This document shows positions 1 to 8,519 of a DNA stretch of 64,000 nt, piece by piece. The notes under the pieces are model-generated. The model worked only from the letters and a program-made list of their open reading frames with translations. It searched no databases and had not been told where the DNA came from. The first letter of the stretch is position 1, and each line of letters opens with the position of its first letter. Source of the stretch: Ruegeria denitrificans. Its GTDB lineage: Bacteria > Pseudomonadota > Alphaproteobacteria > Rhodobacterales > Rhodobacteraceae. The DNA is taken from assembly GCF_001458295.1 (NCBI RefSeq), contig NZ_CYUD01000010.1:124001-188000 (forward strand). The letters are read 5' to 3'. The translations under genes and the position numbers were made by a program.

Positions 1-1071
1 CATTGTACAAATCACGACCGTATCGATGAACGGCTCGAGCAGCGACACGAAACCCTCGGTGATCGGCTCTTTGGTCCGTACCGCCGAGTGTGCAATCGCC
101 GCAGAACCAACGCCCGCCTCGTTCGAGAAGGCCGCGCGACGGAAGCCCTGGATCAGAGCGCCAACCATACCGCCTGCGATGCCGAGGCCGGTGAAGGCGC
201 CCGCGAAGATCTGGCCAAAGGCCCAACCAATCTGGTCTGCGTGCATGATGATGATCACCAGCGCCGCTGCCACATACATGACACCCATGAATGGAACGAC
301 CTTCTCTGTCACGCGCGCAATGGATTTCAGGCCGCCCACGATCACGAGGAAGACGATGATCGCAAAGATCACACCTGTGATCCAACCGGGATAATCTCCG
401 GTGATGCCCGCAATTTGCTGGTGCGCCTGATTGGCTTGGAACATATTGCCCCCGCCCAGCGCGCCAAGAATACAGAAGATCGAGAACAGAATAGCCAATA
501 TCTTACCGCCCGGCAGACCCAATTCGTCGAATCCTTTGGACATGTAGTACATCGGGCCACCGGAAACGGTGCCGTCATCGTATTCGTTGCGGTATTTCAC
601 GCCCAGCGTACATTCAGTGAATTTTGATGCCATACCCAGAAGGCCCGCAACGATCATCCAAAATGTTGCGCCCGGTCCGCCGATACCGACGGCAACCGCC
701 ACACCGGCGATGTTGCCAAGACCGACCGTTCCCGACAAAGCCGTGGCCAGAGCCTGAAAGTGGCTGACCTCACCCGCGTCATTGGGGTCGGAATAGTCGC
801 CCTTCACCAGGCTAATCGCGTGGCTAAAGAACCGCAACTGCACAAAGGCAAAATACAGCGTGAATACTGTGGCCGCGACCACCAGCCATCCCACGATCCA
901 CGGGAAACCGGTGCCCGGGAACGGGGCAAAGATAAAGCTAACGAACGGCCCGGTGAAATCAGCAAATGCCTGGTTGATCTTATCGTCCAGACCCGGCGCA
1001 TCCTGGGCCAGTGCGGGCGTGGCGAACAGGGCGGCCGCTGTGGCCATGCCCAGTTGTTTAATCCTATCCAT
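1..1071 (-). CDS. Sodium:alanine/glycine symporter (AGCS family), C-terminus outside window
   Basis: The reading frame is open for 357 codons and runs off the left edge of the window, so only the N-terminal part is visible. The protein is rich in hydrophobic helices and carries typical AGCS segments, such as SGTVGLGNIAGVAVA and a later FSNEAGVGSA stretch. This family imports alanine, glycine or related amino acids with Na+ across the inner membrane. The start at 1071 begins MDRIKQLGMATAAALF, followed by a helix that resembles a signal sequence. It lies 14 bp downstream of the universal stress protein gene on the same strand, so the two are probably co-transcribed. The Lrp-type gene diverging at 1722 is a plausible regulator (inference). 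The exact substrate cannot be read from the sequence. Confidence 0.93.
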   Translation of the reverse strand, partial: MDRIKQLGMATAAALFATPALAQDAPGLDDKINQAFADFTGPFVSFIFAPFPGTGFPWIVGWLVVAATVFTLYFAFVQLRFFSHAISLVKGDYSDPNDAGEVSHFQALATALSGTVGLGNIAGVAVAVGIGGPGATFWMIVAGLLGMASKFTECTLGVKYRNEYDDGTVSGGPMYYMSKGFDELGLPGGKILAILFSIFCILGALGGGNMFQANQAHQQIAGITGDYPGWITGVIFAIIVFLVIVGGLKSIARVTEKVVPFMGVMYVAAALVIIIMHADQIGWAFGQIFAGAFTGLGIAGGMVGALIQGFRRAAFSNEAGVGSAAIAHSAVRTKEPITEGFVSLLEPFIDTVVICTM

Positions 1072-1085
1072 TCTCGTCACTCCCC

Positions 1086-1523
1086 TCAGTTCACAACGGT
1101 GACCGGCACATCGGCATGCATGACCAGATTCTGGGTCGAGCTGCCAAAGATTCGTTTCTTGAATCCGTCCGCCGAAGCGCGCCCGACGACGATCTGAGTG
1201 CCGCCGTTTTCGACCGTGATCGCATTCAGCGTTTCGGCCACGTCACCGTGGCGCACAATACCATGCGCTGTGAAACCGGCCGCGTTCAATGCGTCCACCG
1301 CAGGGGTGACGATCCGTGTCGAGGCCAATTCGACCTCTTCCTCGCGCCGCTTATGGCGCAGGGCATTTTCTTCAGGTGTCTGAAAAGTAAATGGGGACCA
1401 TTCGATCACATAAACCACAAGCAATTCGCATGAATCGATGCGCCCTGCCAAATCTTTGGCAAAGGCGATCGCGCGCTCCCCGGTCTCTGTCCCGTCCAGT
1501 CCTATGACAATTTTTGTTGTCAT
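1086..1523 (-). CDS. Universal stress protein (UspA family)
   Basis: A 145-residue single-domain Usp protein. It opens with the strand MTTKIVIGLDGTETG and ends with the nucleotide-binding loop region VGRASADGFKKRIFGS followed by VPVTVV, the usual C-terminal layout of ATP-binding Usp proteins (G-2x-G-9x-G-[ST] type). The ATG at 1523 is preceded by GGAGA at good spacing; the longer upstream frame lacks a ribosome site and family homology. It is the first gene of a probable two-gene operon with the AGCS symporter. Usp proteins are often linked to transporters in marine Alphaproteobacteria. Its role is cytoplasmic and probably regulatory, and no specific partner is proven. Confidence 0.92.
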   Translation of the reverse strand: MTTKIVIGLDGTETGERAIAFAKDLAGRIDSCELLVVYVIEWSPFTFQTPEENALRHKRREEEVELASTRIVTPAVDALNAAGFTAHGIVRHGDVAETLNAITVENGGTQIVVGRASADGFKKRIFGSSTQNLVMHADVPVTVVN

Positions 1524-1721
1524 GTCGGTTCTCCAATTTTTTTCGTTGGGTCGAGGCCCGTGCCCTCGACAAGACAGCCAAACTTGGAACACATTGACGC
1601 AGCTGCCTTCAGATAAGTATCAGGAATAATCACTAGGAATTGGGGATTATTTTAGTCTATATTCAGTGAAAAATGTCGTCTTACGCTAAAATTTCAGGGA
1701 TTTTTACTGATCGATAGAGAA

Positions 1722-2165
1722 TTGGACAAAATAGACCAACGCATCCTGCAAGAGCTGGAAATCAACGGAAGGTTGTCGATCGTCGATCTTGCGGCACGTG
1801 TCAACCTGACCAATACCCCCTGCTCCGAGCGGGTCAAGCGCTTGGAAAAAAACGGGTACATCAAAGGCTATTGTGCCATCGTCGATAAAGAGCGAATGGG
1901 GCTAGCCTTGGTCACGGTTGTGCAGGTTTCACTGGCCGCGACGGCTGAGCAATCTCTTGGTAGGTTCAATGACGCTGTCCGTAATATTCCAGAAATTGAA
2001 AGCTGCTTAATGGTGGCAGGATCGTTTGATTATCTTCTGACGGTGCGCACCCGAGACATTACACACTTTCGCGATATCCTCGGTGAGAAAATAAATAAGC
2101 TGCCTGGAATTCACCAGACAAGCTCATTTACAGTTATGGAGATCGTGAAAAGCCCAATCTCCTGA
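1722..2165 (+). CDS. Lrp/AsnC family transcriptional regulator
   Basis: 147 residues with the standard architecture. An N-terminal winged helix (residues about 3-60, LDKIDQRILQELEINGR, then NTPCSERVKRLEKNGYIKGY) is followed by a RAM/AsnC ligand domain ending in the beta strand TSSFTVMEIVK. The start used is TTG at 1722. A slightly longer form beginning upstream (CTG at 1707) is possible, because the upstream residues IDREL also look Lrp-like. It diverges from the usp-AGCS pair across about 200 bp of AT-rich DNA. Control of amino-acid import by this protein is therefore a reasonable inference. Lrp proteins act as octamers or hexadecamers in the cytoplasm and bind amino acids. Confidence 0.9.
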   Translation: MDKIDQRILQELEINGRLSIVDLAARVNLTNTPCSERVKRLEKNGYIKGYCAIVDKERMGLALVTVVQVSLAATAEQSLGRFNDAVRNIPEIESCLMVAGSFDYLLTVRTRDITHFRDILGEKINKLPGIHQTSSFTVMEIVKSPIS

Positions 2166-2213
2166 CAAAGGATCTTTCGGCCAAAAGGCGGATTGTACGT
2201 TGACGCGATTCAA

Positions 2214-3659
2214 TCAGCCCGGATCTGTGTTGTAAATCAGGCGTTCGTCACAGGGCGCAATACGCAGAATATTGGTGGTTCCGGGCACGTTGAATGGCAC
2301 CCCAGCGGTCACCACGATCTGATCAGTCTCGGTCGCAAACCCGCTCGCGCGGGCAGTGCGGGCTGCATTGACAACAGCGCCTTTGAAGCGTTCCAACTCG
2401 GGCGTCATCACGCAATGACAGCCCCAGCTCAGGCAAAGGCGCCGTGCGGTTCCGGTGGCGGGCGTCATGGCGATGATGGGCACTCCGGGACGTTCCCGCG
2501 CGGTCAACAGGGCCGTTGTGCCGCTTTGGGTAAAACAGCAGATGGCCTTGATGTCCGTCTTTTCGGCAATCTCACGTGCCGCGGCCACGATCCCGTCGGC
2601 AATCGTTGTGCCTTTGGCGGTGCGCGATGCCGAGATGATCTGGGTATACGTCGGATCAGCCTCGACCTCGATGGCGACCTTGTTCATGGTTTGCACAGCT
2701 TCGATCGGATACGATCCCGCTGCCGATTCAGCGCTGAGCATGATGGCATCGGTGCCCTCATATATGGCAGTCGCCACGTCCGAAACCTCGGCCCGCGTGG
2801 GCATCGGGCTTTCGATCATGCTTTCCAGCATTTGTGTGGCCACGATCACCGGCTTGGCCGCTGCTCGACACCGTCTTACCAGCCGTTTCTGGATCGGCGG
2901 CACGGCCGAAACCGGCAGTTCGACCCCCAGGTCGCCGCGGGCCACCATGATCCCGTCTGACGCATCAAGGATTTCTTCAAACGCTTCAACCGCCGCAGGT
3001 TTTTCAATCTTGGACAGGATCGACGCGCGGCCATCGGCCAGCGCGCGGGCTTCGAACACGTCCTTGGCGCGCTGCACAAAGCTTAGCCCCAGCCAGTCGA
3101 CGCCCAACTGGCAGACAAACTCCAGATCGTCCCGGTCCTTAGCCGACAGCGCAGCCAAAGGCAGAACGACATCAGGCACGTTCACACCTTTACGGTCCGA
3201 GATTGTGCCCCCGACCTCGACCGTGCAATTTGCATGATCCTGACCGCAATCCTGAACGACCAGACGGATTTTACCGTCATTGACCAGAAGGCGCGCGCCT
3301 GGTTCCAACGCAGCGAAGATTTCGGGATGCGGCAGACACACGCGGCTGCCGTCGCCCAGCGCCGGGTCCAGATCCAGACGAAACGCTGCGCCCTCTTCCA
3401 GTTCTTCCGCGTCATTGGCGAATTCACCGACGCGTAGCTTGGGTCCCTGCAGGTCGGCCAAAATGGCAATCGGACTGTCCAGATCCTTTTCAACCTGCCG
3501 GATGATCTGGTGACGTTCCCGGATCTCGTTATGGCTGCCATGGCTCATGTTCAGGCGGAACACATCCGCACCTGTCTCGTGCAGTGCGCGAATGGTGTCA
3601 TAATCATTAGACGCCGGTCCCAGCGTCGCCACGATTTTCACATTTCTCAGGCGTCGCAT
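2214..3659 (-). CDS. pyk: Pyruvate kinase
   Basis: 481 residues, full family length. It converts phosphoenolpyruvate and ADP to pyruvate and ATP in lower glycolysis. The N-terminus RNVKIVATLGPAS, the substrate loop ADLQGPKLRVG, the active-site signature SILSKIEKPAAVE with its catalytic lysine, and MVARGDLGVELP are all present. The C-terminal allosteric-type domain includes TARERPGVPIIAMTP. The ATG at 3659 is preceded by AAGGAG. It converges with the Lrp gene (48 bp between stops) and diverges from the N-formylglutamate amidohydrolase-type gene. No defect is visible. Confidence 0.98.
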   Translation of the reverse strand: MRRLRNVKIVATLGPASNDYDTIRALHETGADVFRLNMSHGSHNEIRERHQIIRQVEKDLDSPIAILADLQGPKLRVGEFANDAEELEEGAAFRLDLDPALGDGSRVCLPHPEIFAALEPGARLLVNDGKIRLVVQDCGQDHANCTVEVGGTISDRKGVNVPDVVLPLAALSAKDRDDLEFVCQLGVDWLGLSFVQRAKDVFEARALADGRASILSKIEKPAAVEAFEEILDASDGIMVARGDLGVELPVSAVPPIQKRLVRRCRAAAKPVIVATQMLESMIESPMPTRAEVSDVATAIYEGTDAIMLSAESAAGSYPIEAVQTMNKVAIEVEADPTYTQIISASRTAKGTTIADGIVAAAREIAEKTDIKAICCFTQSGTTALLTARERPGVPIIAMTPATGTARRLCLSWGCHCVMTPELERFKGAVVNAARTARASGFATETDQIVVTAGVPFNVPGTTNILRIAPCDERLIYNTDPG

Positions 3660-3792
3660 AGGTCTTGCTCTCCTTAGGTCTTCACTCGATTTCGCGCAAA
3701 TGTTACCGCAAACATTACTTCAGGTCGCTTATTGCGCAATTCCCTTTCCGAAGCAACTGCCCTACACCTGCGACAAACTAGATGACAGGCTT

Positions 3793-4530
3793 ATGACGTA
3801 TTCCCCGTTTTTTATCCATGGCGCTGATCGCCCTTCGCGCTGGCTGATCACATGCGATCACGCTACCAACACGGTGCCGCCCGAAATCAACGGCGGAGAC
3901 CTCGGCCTGCCGCGCGAGGACATGGAGCGTCACATCGCCTATGACGTCGGCGCTTATGAGGTCTCAAAGCACTTGGGAGAAATCTTGAACGCGCCTGTTA
4001 TTGCCGCCAATTTCTCACGACTGGTGATCGACCCGAACAGAGGCGAGGATGATCCGACCCTGCTGATGAAGCTGTATGACGGCTCGATCATCCCCGGCAA
4101 CCGCCACGCCGACGCAGTCGAGCGCGAACGGCGTCTGTACATGTGCTACCGCCCCTATCACGAGGCGCTGGAACGTATGGCGGGGCTGCCGCATGCGGTG
4201 ATCGTGTCGATGCACTCTTTCACCCGCCAGTTGCGGGGCCGCGACCCGCGCCCGTGGCATATCGGCGTGCTGCACACCCCGGATGAACGGTTTTCGCGCC
4301 CGTTGATCGACCGGCTTGAGGCCGAAGCGGACCTGTGTGTCGGCGTCAACGAACCCTACACAGGTGTGCTGCCCGGTGACGCAATTGATCGGCACTGTAC
4401 ATCGCATGGCCGCCCTAACGCCCTGATCGAGCTGCGCAACGATCTGATTGCAGACAACGCCGGACAGCGTGAATGGGCCGAACGTTTGGCCGTGATCCTA
4501 CAGGACGCTTTGGGCGAAAGCGGCCTGTGA
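3793..4530 (+). CDS. N-formylglutamate amidohydrolase family protein
   Basis: 245 residues from the ATG at 3793. An in-frame extension to 3700 has no homology-like content. Family hallmarks include WLITCDHATNTVPPE near the N-terminus, RHIAYDVGAYEVSKHLG, NFSRLVIDPNRGEDD and the HSFT motif at about residue 137. These are the zinc-binding and catalytic segments of the HutG/N-formylglutamate deformylase fold (PF05013). The canonical reaction hydrolyses N-formyl-L-glutamate to formate and glutamate in histidine breakdown. No hut gene lies nearby, so the actual substrate may be another N-acyl compound. The gene diverges from pyk. Confidence 0.88.
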   Translation: MTYSPFFIHGADRPSRWLITCDHATNTVPPEINGGDLGLPREDMERHIAYDVGAYEVSKHLGEILNAPVIAANFSRLVIDPNRGEDDPTLLMKLYDGSIIPGNRHADAVERERRLYMCYRPYHEALERMAGLPHAVIVSMHSFTRQLRGRDPRPWHIGVLHTPDERFSRPLIDRLEAEADLCVGVNEPYTGVLPGDAIDRHCTSHGRPNALIELRNDLIADNAGQREWAERLAVILQDALGESGL

Positions 4531-4617
4531 CGTGGGGTCAAACAAGGTCGATTCAGAACCTCACGTCGTTGTGAGGTTGCTCGGCGACCCCCATATATTA
4601 GGGGAAAGGAGACGACC

Positions 4618-4857
4618 ATGACTCAGGAATTCCTGACGACCGTCTTCGGTTGGATGACGGTCCTTAACTTTGCCCTTTTAGCACTGTCTACACTGTTGAT
4701 CGTAGCCCTGCAGGACTGGGCCGCCGGCATACACGGCCGGATGTTCCAGATGGAGCCGGGCGATGCGAAAAGGGCCTATTTCCGGTATCTGGCGAACTAC
4801 AAGATCCTGACAATCGTTTTCTGCTTGATGCCGTGGCTGGCCTTGAAACTGGCATAA
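4618..4857 (+). CDS. Small two-helix membrane protein
   Basis: 79 residues with two predicted membrane helices (about residues 13-33 and 61-77) and a central soluble stretch, GIHGRMFQMEPGDAKRAYFRYLANYK. It looks like the short proteins catalogued as DUF6868 in proteobacteria, though I cannot confirm the family here. AAAGGAG lies 7 nt upstream of the ATG at 4618. The function is unknown. A strong intrinsic terminator follows immediately, so this is probably a monocistronic unit. Confidence 0.78.
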   Translation: MTQEFLTTVFGWMTVLNFALLALSTLLIVALQDWAAGIHGRMFQMEPGDAKRAYFRYLANYKILTIVFCLMPWLALKLA

Positions 4858-4875
4858 AACCGAAATCCATCGCCG

Positions 4876-4908
4876 GGAAGGGCCTGTTGGCCCTTCCTGT
4901 TTGTTGTA
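4876..4908 (+). terminator. Intrinsic terminator
   Basis: A perfect 9-bp stem (GGAAGGGCC / GGCCCTTCC) with a TGTT loop is followed by a T-rich tail (TGTTTGTTGT). It sits 18 bp after the stop of the small membrane protein gene. Confidence 0.85.
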
Positions 4909-4962
4909 ACAATGCTTTCGGATTGTTAGGTCAGGCAAACGACACTTTGTGGGAGCCCGACA

Positions 4963-5277
4963 ATGGATAAGCAAACCGAAATCGAACTTCAGGCCGCCGC
5001 GTTCCGCCGGTTGCAAAAGCACCTGATGGACGACCGCACCGACGTTCAGAACATCGACATGATGAATCTGGCCGGGTTCTGCCGCAACTGCCTGTCGCGC
5101 TGGTATCAGGAAGCCGCCAACGAAAAGGGGATCGAGATGGGTAAGGACGAAGCCCGTCAGATTTTCTATGGCATGACCATGGATGAATGGAAGGCCAACT
5201 ATCAGACCGATGCCAGCCCCGAGAAACAGGCCGCCTTCAAGGTCGCATTTGAAGAAAATGTCGGGAAAAAGGACTAG
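4963..5277 (+). CDS. DUF1244 family protein
   Basis: 104 residues, the whole length of this conserved small family (PF06844). It contains AAAFRRLQKHLMDDRTDVQN, the signature FCRNCLSRWY with two cysteines, and the segment EARQIFYGMTMDEWK. It is probably a compact helical cytoplasmic protein. The family is widespread in Alpha- and Gammaproteobacteria, but its biochemical function is not established. GGGAG lies upstream of the ATG at 4963. It stands alone between two terminators, and the downstream one is shared with the convergent aminotransferase gene. Confidence 0.92.
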   Translation: MDKQTEIELQAAAFRRLQKHLMDDRTDVQNIDMMNLAGFCRNCLSRWYQEAANEKGIEMGKDEARQIFYGMTMDEWKANYQTDASPEKQAAFKVAFEENVGKKD

Positions 5278-5290
5278 CGTCCAGATTTGA

Positions 5291-5319
5291 AAAAGGCCCG
5301 CCAATTCGGCGGGCCTTTT
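5291..5319. terminator. Bidirectional intrinsic terminator
   Basis: A perfect 12-bp inverted repeat (AAAAGGCCCGCC / GGCGGGCCTTTT) encloses a 5-nt loop. It has an A-tract on one side and a T-tract on the other, so it can terminate both the DUF1244 gene (+) and the D-amino-acid aminotransferase operon (-). Confidence 0.92.
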
Positions 5320-5321
5320 CT

Positions 5322-6182
5322 TTAGATCGCTGCCTTGCGGCTTTCGTCCAGATAAATCTCGCGTAGCCGCTTGGCGATCGGACCCGGGGATCCATCACCC
5401 AGTGTCACGCCGTCAATTTCAACCACAGGCATGACAAAGGCACTCGCCGAGGTAGTAAAGGCTTCGTCCGCATCTTTCGCCTCATCAATGGTGAACAGGC
5501 GTTCTTCGACCTCCATCTGCGCCTCAGCCGCCATGCGCAGCACGGCCTTACGCGTGATGCCGTGCAGAATGTCGGTCGACAGCGGTCGGGTGACGATCTT
5601 GCCGTCTTTGACGTAGTAGGCGTTGTTGCTGGTGCCTTCGGTGACATAACCGTCTTCGATCAGCCACGCGTCGTCACAGCCCGCTTTCTTGGCCATCATC
5701 TTGCCCATCGACGGGTATAGCAGCTGCACGGTCTTGATGTCGCGACGGCCCCAGCGGATATCCTCGATCGAGATGATCTTGGCACCCTTTTTCGCCGCTG
5801 GGCTGTCGGCCAGGCCCGGCTTGTTCTGGGTGAACAGCACCAAGCTGGGTTTGGTATCCGCTGAAGGAAACACAAAATCCCGGTCGCCATCCGATCCGCG
5901 GCTGACCTGCAGGTACACAAGACCTTCTTCGATGCCGTTCAGCTCAACCAGCTTGCGGTGAATGTCCAGCAGTTCGTTCTTGGTGCAGGGCTCGGCCATC
6001 TCCAACTCGTCCAGAGACCGCTTGAGGCGCACGGCATGCCCTTCGAAATCAATCAGCTTGCCATCCAGAACGCTGGTGACTTCGTAAACGGCGTCTGCGA
6101 ACAGGAAACCACGGTCAAAAATGGAAACCTTGGCTTCGGTTTCGGGCAGGTATTCGCCATTCACGTAAACGGTGCGGGTCAT
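5322..6182 (-). CDS. D-amino-acid aminotransferase-like protein (class IV, PLP)
   Basis: 286 residues of fold-type IV PLP aminotransferase. Visible elements are the N-terminal strand VYVNGEYLPETEAKVSIFDRG, the Schiff-base lysine at about K150 (RRDIKTVQLL) and VTEGTSNNAY with the pyridine-N-binding glutamate. The arrangement and length match D-alanine/D-amino-acid transaminases rather than branched-chain enzymes. The ATG at 6182 lies 11 bp after the dgcA stop and is preceded by GGAG. As third gene of the dgcN-dgcA operon it could channel D-amino-acid nitrogen to or from D-glutamate (inference). It ends against the bidirectional terminator. Confidence 0.88.
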   Translation of the reverse strand: MTRTVYVNGEYLPETEAKVSIFDRGFLFADAVYEVTSVLDGKLIDFEGHAVRLKRSLDELEMAEPCTKNELLDIHRKLVELNGIEEGLVYLQVSRGSDGDRDFVFPSADTKPSLVLFTQNKPGLADSPAAKKGAKIISIEDIRWGRRDIKTVQLLYPSMGKMMAKKAGCDDAWLIEDGYVTEGTSNNAYYVKDGKIVTRPLSTDILHGITRKAVLRMAAEAQMEVEERLFTIDEAKDADEAFTTSASAFVMPVVEIDGVTLGDGSPGPIAKRLREIYLDESRKAAI

Positions 6183-6193
6183 ATTATGTCTCC

Positions 6194-7159
6194 TCAGCCC
6201 CAAAGTTCCGCCTTCGGCGGGTGCACTCCGGCATCATCAAAATTCAGCGGGTTGTCGCGGTCTTCGGCCAACAGAAGCGGGCCGTCAAGGTCCGTTACCA
6301 TCGCACCCTGCGCCAGAAGGGTCGCAGGAGCCATCGCCAAAGAACTGCCAACCATGCAGCCAACCATCACACGATAGCCTTCGGCTAGCGCCTGTTCACG
6401 TAGAGCCAGCGCCTCGGTCAGGCCGCCGGTCTTGTCTAGCTTGATGTTGACCACGTCATACTTGCCTTTCATCGCAGGCAGGCTGCTGCGGTCGTGGCAG
6501 GATTCATCAGCACATACCGGCACCGGGCGATCCATCCCGATCAGCGCGTCATCTTCCCCAGCGGGCAGAGGTTGTTCGACCAGCGCAACACCCAACCGCA
6601 CCAGATGCGGTGCCAGATCGGCATATACGTCTGCCGACCAGCCCTCATTGGCGTCGACGATGATCTTGGCGTTAGGCGCACCAGCGCGCACGGCTTCCAG
6701 ACGGGGCATGTCGTCTGGCGTGCCCAGCTTGATCTTCAACAACGGCCGGTATGAATTCTCGGCCGCCTGTGTCTGCATCTTTTTCGGCGTGTCCAGCGAC
6801 AAGGTGTATGCGGTGATCTCTGGGCCGGGCGCGGGCAGTCCGGCCAGCTCCCATGCACGTTTTCCGGCGCGCTTCGCCTCAAGATCCCACAGCGCACAAT
6901 CCACCGCGTTGCGGGCTGCGCCAGCAGACAGCAAATTCATCAACTGTGTACGATCAAACGTGTCCGGAAGGCCGGCGATCTCGGCCTCGACCGACTCCAA
7001 TGTCTCATTATACCGCGCATAGGGCACGCATTCGCCCCAGCCCTGATGCGCGCCATCTGACACGCGTACGGTCAGCACATTCGCTTCGGTCCGCGACCCG
7101 CGCGAGATCGTAAAGACCTGCGCCAGTCGAAATACATCACGAGAGACGTCAATCTGCAC
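6194..7159 (-). CDS. dgcA: Dipeptide epimerase-like enolase, probable N-acetyl-D-glutamate racemase DgcA
   Basis: 321 residues of the muconate-lactonizing/enolase superfamily. Visible are the catalytic KxK (LLKIKLGTPDD), metal ligands in IIVDANEGW, VALVEQPLP and VPVCADES, and the opposite lysine in VVNIKLDKTGG, which is the Lys-Asp-Glu-Asp-Lys set of L-Ala-D/L-Glu epimerases. The placement directly after a DUF1611 gene matches the described DgcN-DgcA route: DgcN acetylates D-glutamate and DgcA epimerises N-acetyl-D-glutamate to the L form, which feeds L-glutamate or arginine metabolism. The enzyme is full length. The start at 7159 (MQIDVSRDVFRL) follows a plausible AGGAG. Confidence 0.9.
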   Translation of the reverse strand: MQIDVSRDVFRLAQVFTISRGSRTEANVLTVRVSDGAHQGWGECVPYARYNETLESVEAEIAGLPDTFDRTQLMNLLSAGAARNAVDCALWDLEAKRAGKRAWELAGLPAPGPEITAYTLSLDTPKKMQTQAAENSYRPLLKIKLGTPDDMPRLEAVRAGAPNAKIIVDANEGWSADVYADLAPHLVRLGVALVEQPLPAGEDDALIGMDRPVPVCADESCHDRSSLPAMKGKYDVVNIKLDKTGGLTEALALREQALAEGYRVMVGCMVGSSLAMAPATLLAQGAMVTDLDGPLLLAEDRDNPLNFDDAGVHPPKAELWG

Positions 7160-7222
7160 GCACCCGCTCCTTTATCTATTCGAAGTTTCCCCGCCAGAGG
7201 GTTCTCTGACGGGGTCCTTTGA

Positions 7223-8224
7223 TCACATTGCGGCCAGCGCGTCGACCAGCTTGCCCGAGCCAAAACGGAACGGATCGGTTGCAGGCAGACCCATGTCCGC
7301 CTCAACCTTGGCCAGATAATCGACCGCGTCCGCTTCGCTCATGTGTTGGGTATTGACCGAGATGCCCACGACCTGACAGTCCGGATTTGCTACTTTGCCC
7401 AGCGCCAGCGTGGTGTCGCGCAGAGTCTCCAGCGAAGGCAGCTGATAGGTCGGCAGCCCGCGCATATGCTCACGAGTGGGCTCGTGGCTCAGGATCAGCG
7501 CGTCCGGCTGTCCACCGTGGATCAACGCCATGGTGACGCCGGAATAGGAGACATGGAACAGCGAACCCTGTCCCTCGATCAGGTCCCAGTGGTCGTCGTC
7601 ATTGTCCGGTGTCAGCCATTCGACCGAGCCTGCCATGAAATCAGCAACAACAGCGTCCAGAGGCACACCGTCACCGGTGATCAGGATGCCGGTCTGACCC
7701 GTGGCACGGAAAGTGGATTTCATACCACGCTTGCGCATCTCGGCATCCATTGCCATCGCGGTGTACATCTTACCAACCGAGCAGTCGGTGCCCACGGCCA
7801 GGCAGCGCTTGCCTTTGCGCTTGATGCCATTGGCGATCGGATAGTCGACCTCGGGCACGCGCACGTCATGCAGCTTGCGGCCGGTGGCCTCGGCCACTGC
7901 GACCAGATCGGGTTCGTCACTCAGCAAGTTGTGCAGGCCCGACGCCAGGTCAAAACCTTCCTCAAGCGCCATCACCAGAACCTTTTTCCATTCCTGGCTG
8001 ATCACGCCGCCACGGTTGGCCACGCCGATGACCAGGGTTTTGGCCCCGGCCTCTTTCGCCTCGGTCAGGGTCATGTCAGTCAGGCCCAGATCAGCCTTGC
8101 AGCCGTCCATCCGGTATTGGCCCACAGCATTTTCCGGGCGCCAGTCTTTAATTCCAACTGCCACTTTAGCCGCTAATTGGTCGGGCGCATCGCCCAAAAA
8201 CAACAGGTACGGTGTCTCGATCAT
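7223..8224 (-). CDS. dgcN: DUF1611 family protein, probable D-glutamate N-acetyltransferase DgcN
   Basis: 333 residues, full DUF1611 length. The N-terminal half is Rossmann-like (YLLFLGDAPDQLAAKVAVGIKDWRPE). The C-terminal half has a P-loop-like motif, GTDCSVGKMYTAMA, and the conserved segment STFRATGQTGILITGDGVPLDAVVADF. The family was formerly known only as DUF1611; in marine bacteria and haloarchaea it is described as the acetyltransferase that starts D-glutamate catabolism with DgcA. It is the first gene of a three-gene minus-strand operon (63 bp to dgcA). Its promoter must lie in the 295-bp divergent region shared with mcl1. Confidence 0.9.
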   Translation of the reverse strand: MIETPYLLFLGDAPDQLAAKVAVGIKDWRPENAVGQYRMDGCKADLGLTDMTLTEAKEAGAKTLVIGVANRGGVISQEWKKVLVMALEEGFDLASGLHNLLSDEPDLVAVAEATGRKLHDVRVPEVDYPIANGIKRKGKRCLAVGTDCSVGKMYTAMAMDAEMRKRGMKSTFRATGQTGILITGDGVPLDAVVADFMAGSVEWLTPDNDDDHWDLIEGQGSLFHVSYSGVTMALIHGGQPDALILSHEPTREHMRGLPTYQLPSLETLRDTTLALGKVANPDCQVVGISVNTQHMSEADAVDYLAKVEADMGLPATDPFRFGSGKLVDALAAM

Positions 8225-8446
8225 TGCGGTTCACTCCTTTGATTCCGGCACAACCTAGGTGACGCTCTTGGCGAGTGCTTTGCATTTTCACCCGGCATAA
8301 TCATTGTTGATAGAATAATTTCGCGCCTGTTCGCCATATTCCGCGAGTTTCTTTCAAGTTTTCATAGTGATTAATCTTTAATCACCATTCTGATCACCTC
8401 AGACGGCAAATGCTGCGATTGCATTGCCGCAGATGCATAAAGATGC

Positions 8447-8464
8447 TTGCGCATGCGTGCGCAA
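8447..8464. promoter_or_regulatory. Inverted repeat, candidate operator upstream of mcl1
   Basis: TTGCGCA, 4-nt spacer, TGCGCAA: a perfect 7-bp dyad 56 bp upstream of the mcl1 start, in the region shared with dgcN. The two-half-site, 4-nt-spacer layout resembles sites of short-chain acyl-CoA-responsive regulators of the ScfR/PccR type in Rhodobacter, but the half-site sequence is not identical. The assignment is therefore tentative. Confidence 0.4.
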
Positions 8465-8519
8465 TTTAATACCTCAATGAGCAGGAAAATTGTAATTTCA
8501 TTTCTCGCACGAGGTCCAG

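Noticed and set aside
2193-2960. Long plus-strand open frame opposite pyruvate kinase
   Set aside because: Its sequence is biased and lacks any domain; pyk on the minus strand is certain, so this is an antisense shadow of GC-rich code.
7343-8176. 277-codon plus-strand frame opposite dgcN
   Set aside because: Entirely antisense to a well-supported gene; no ribosome site or family features.
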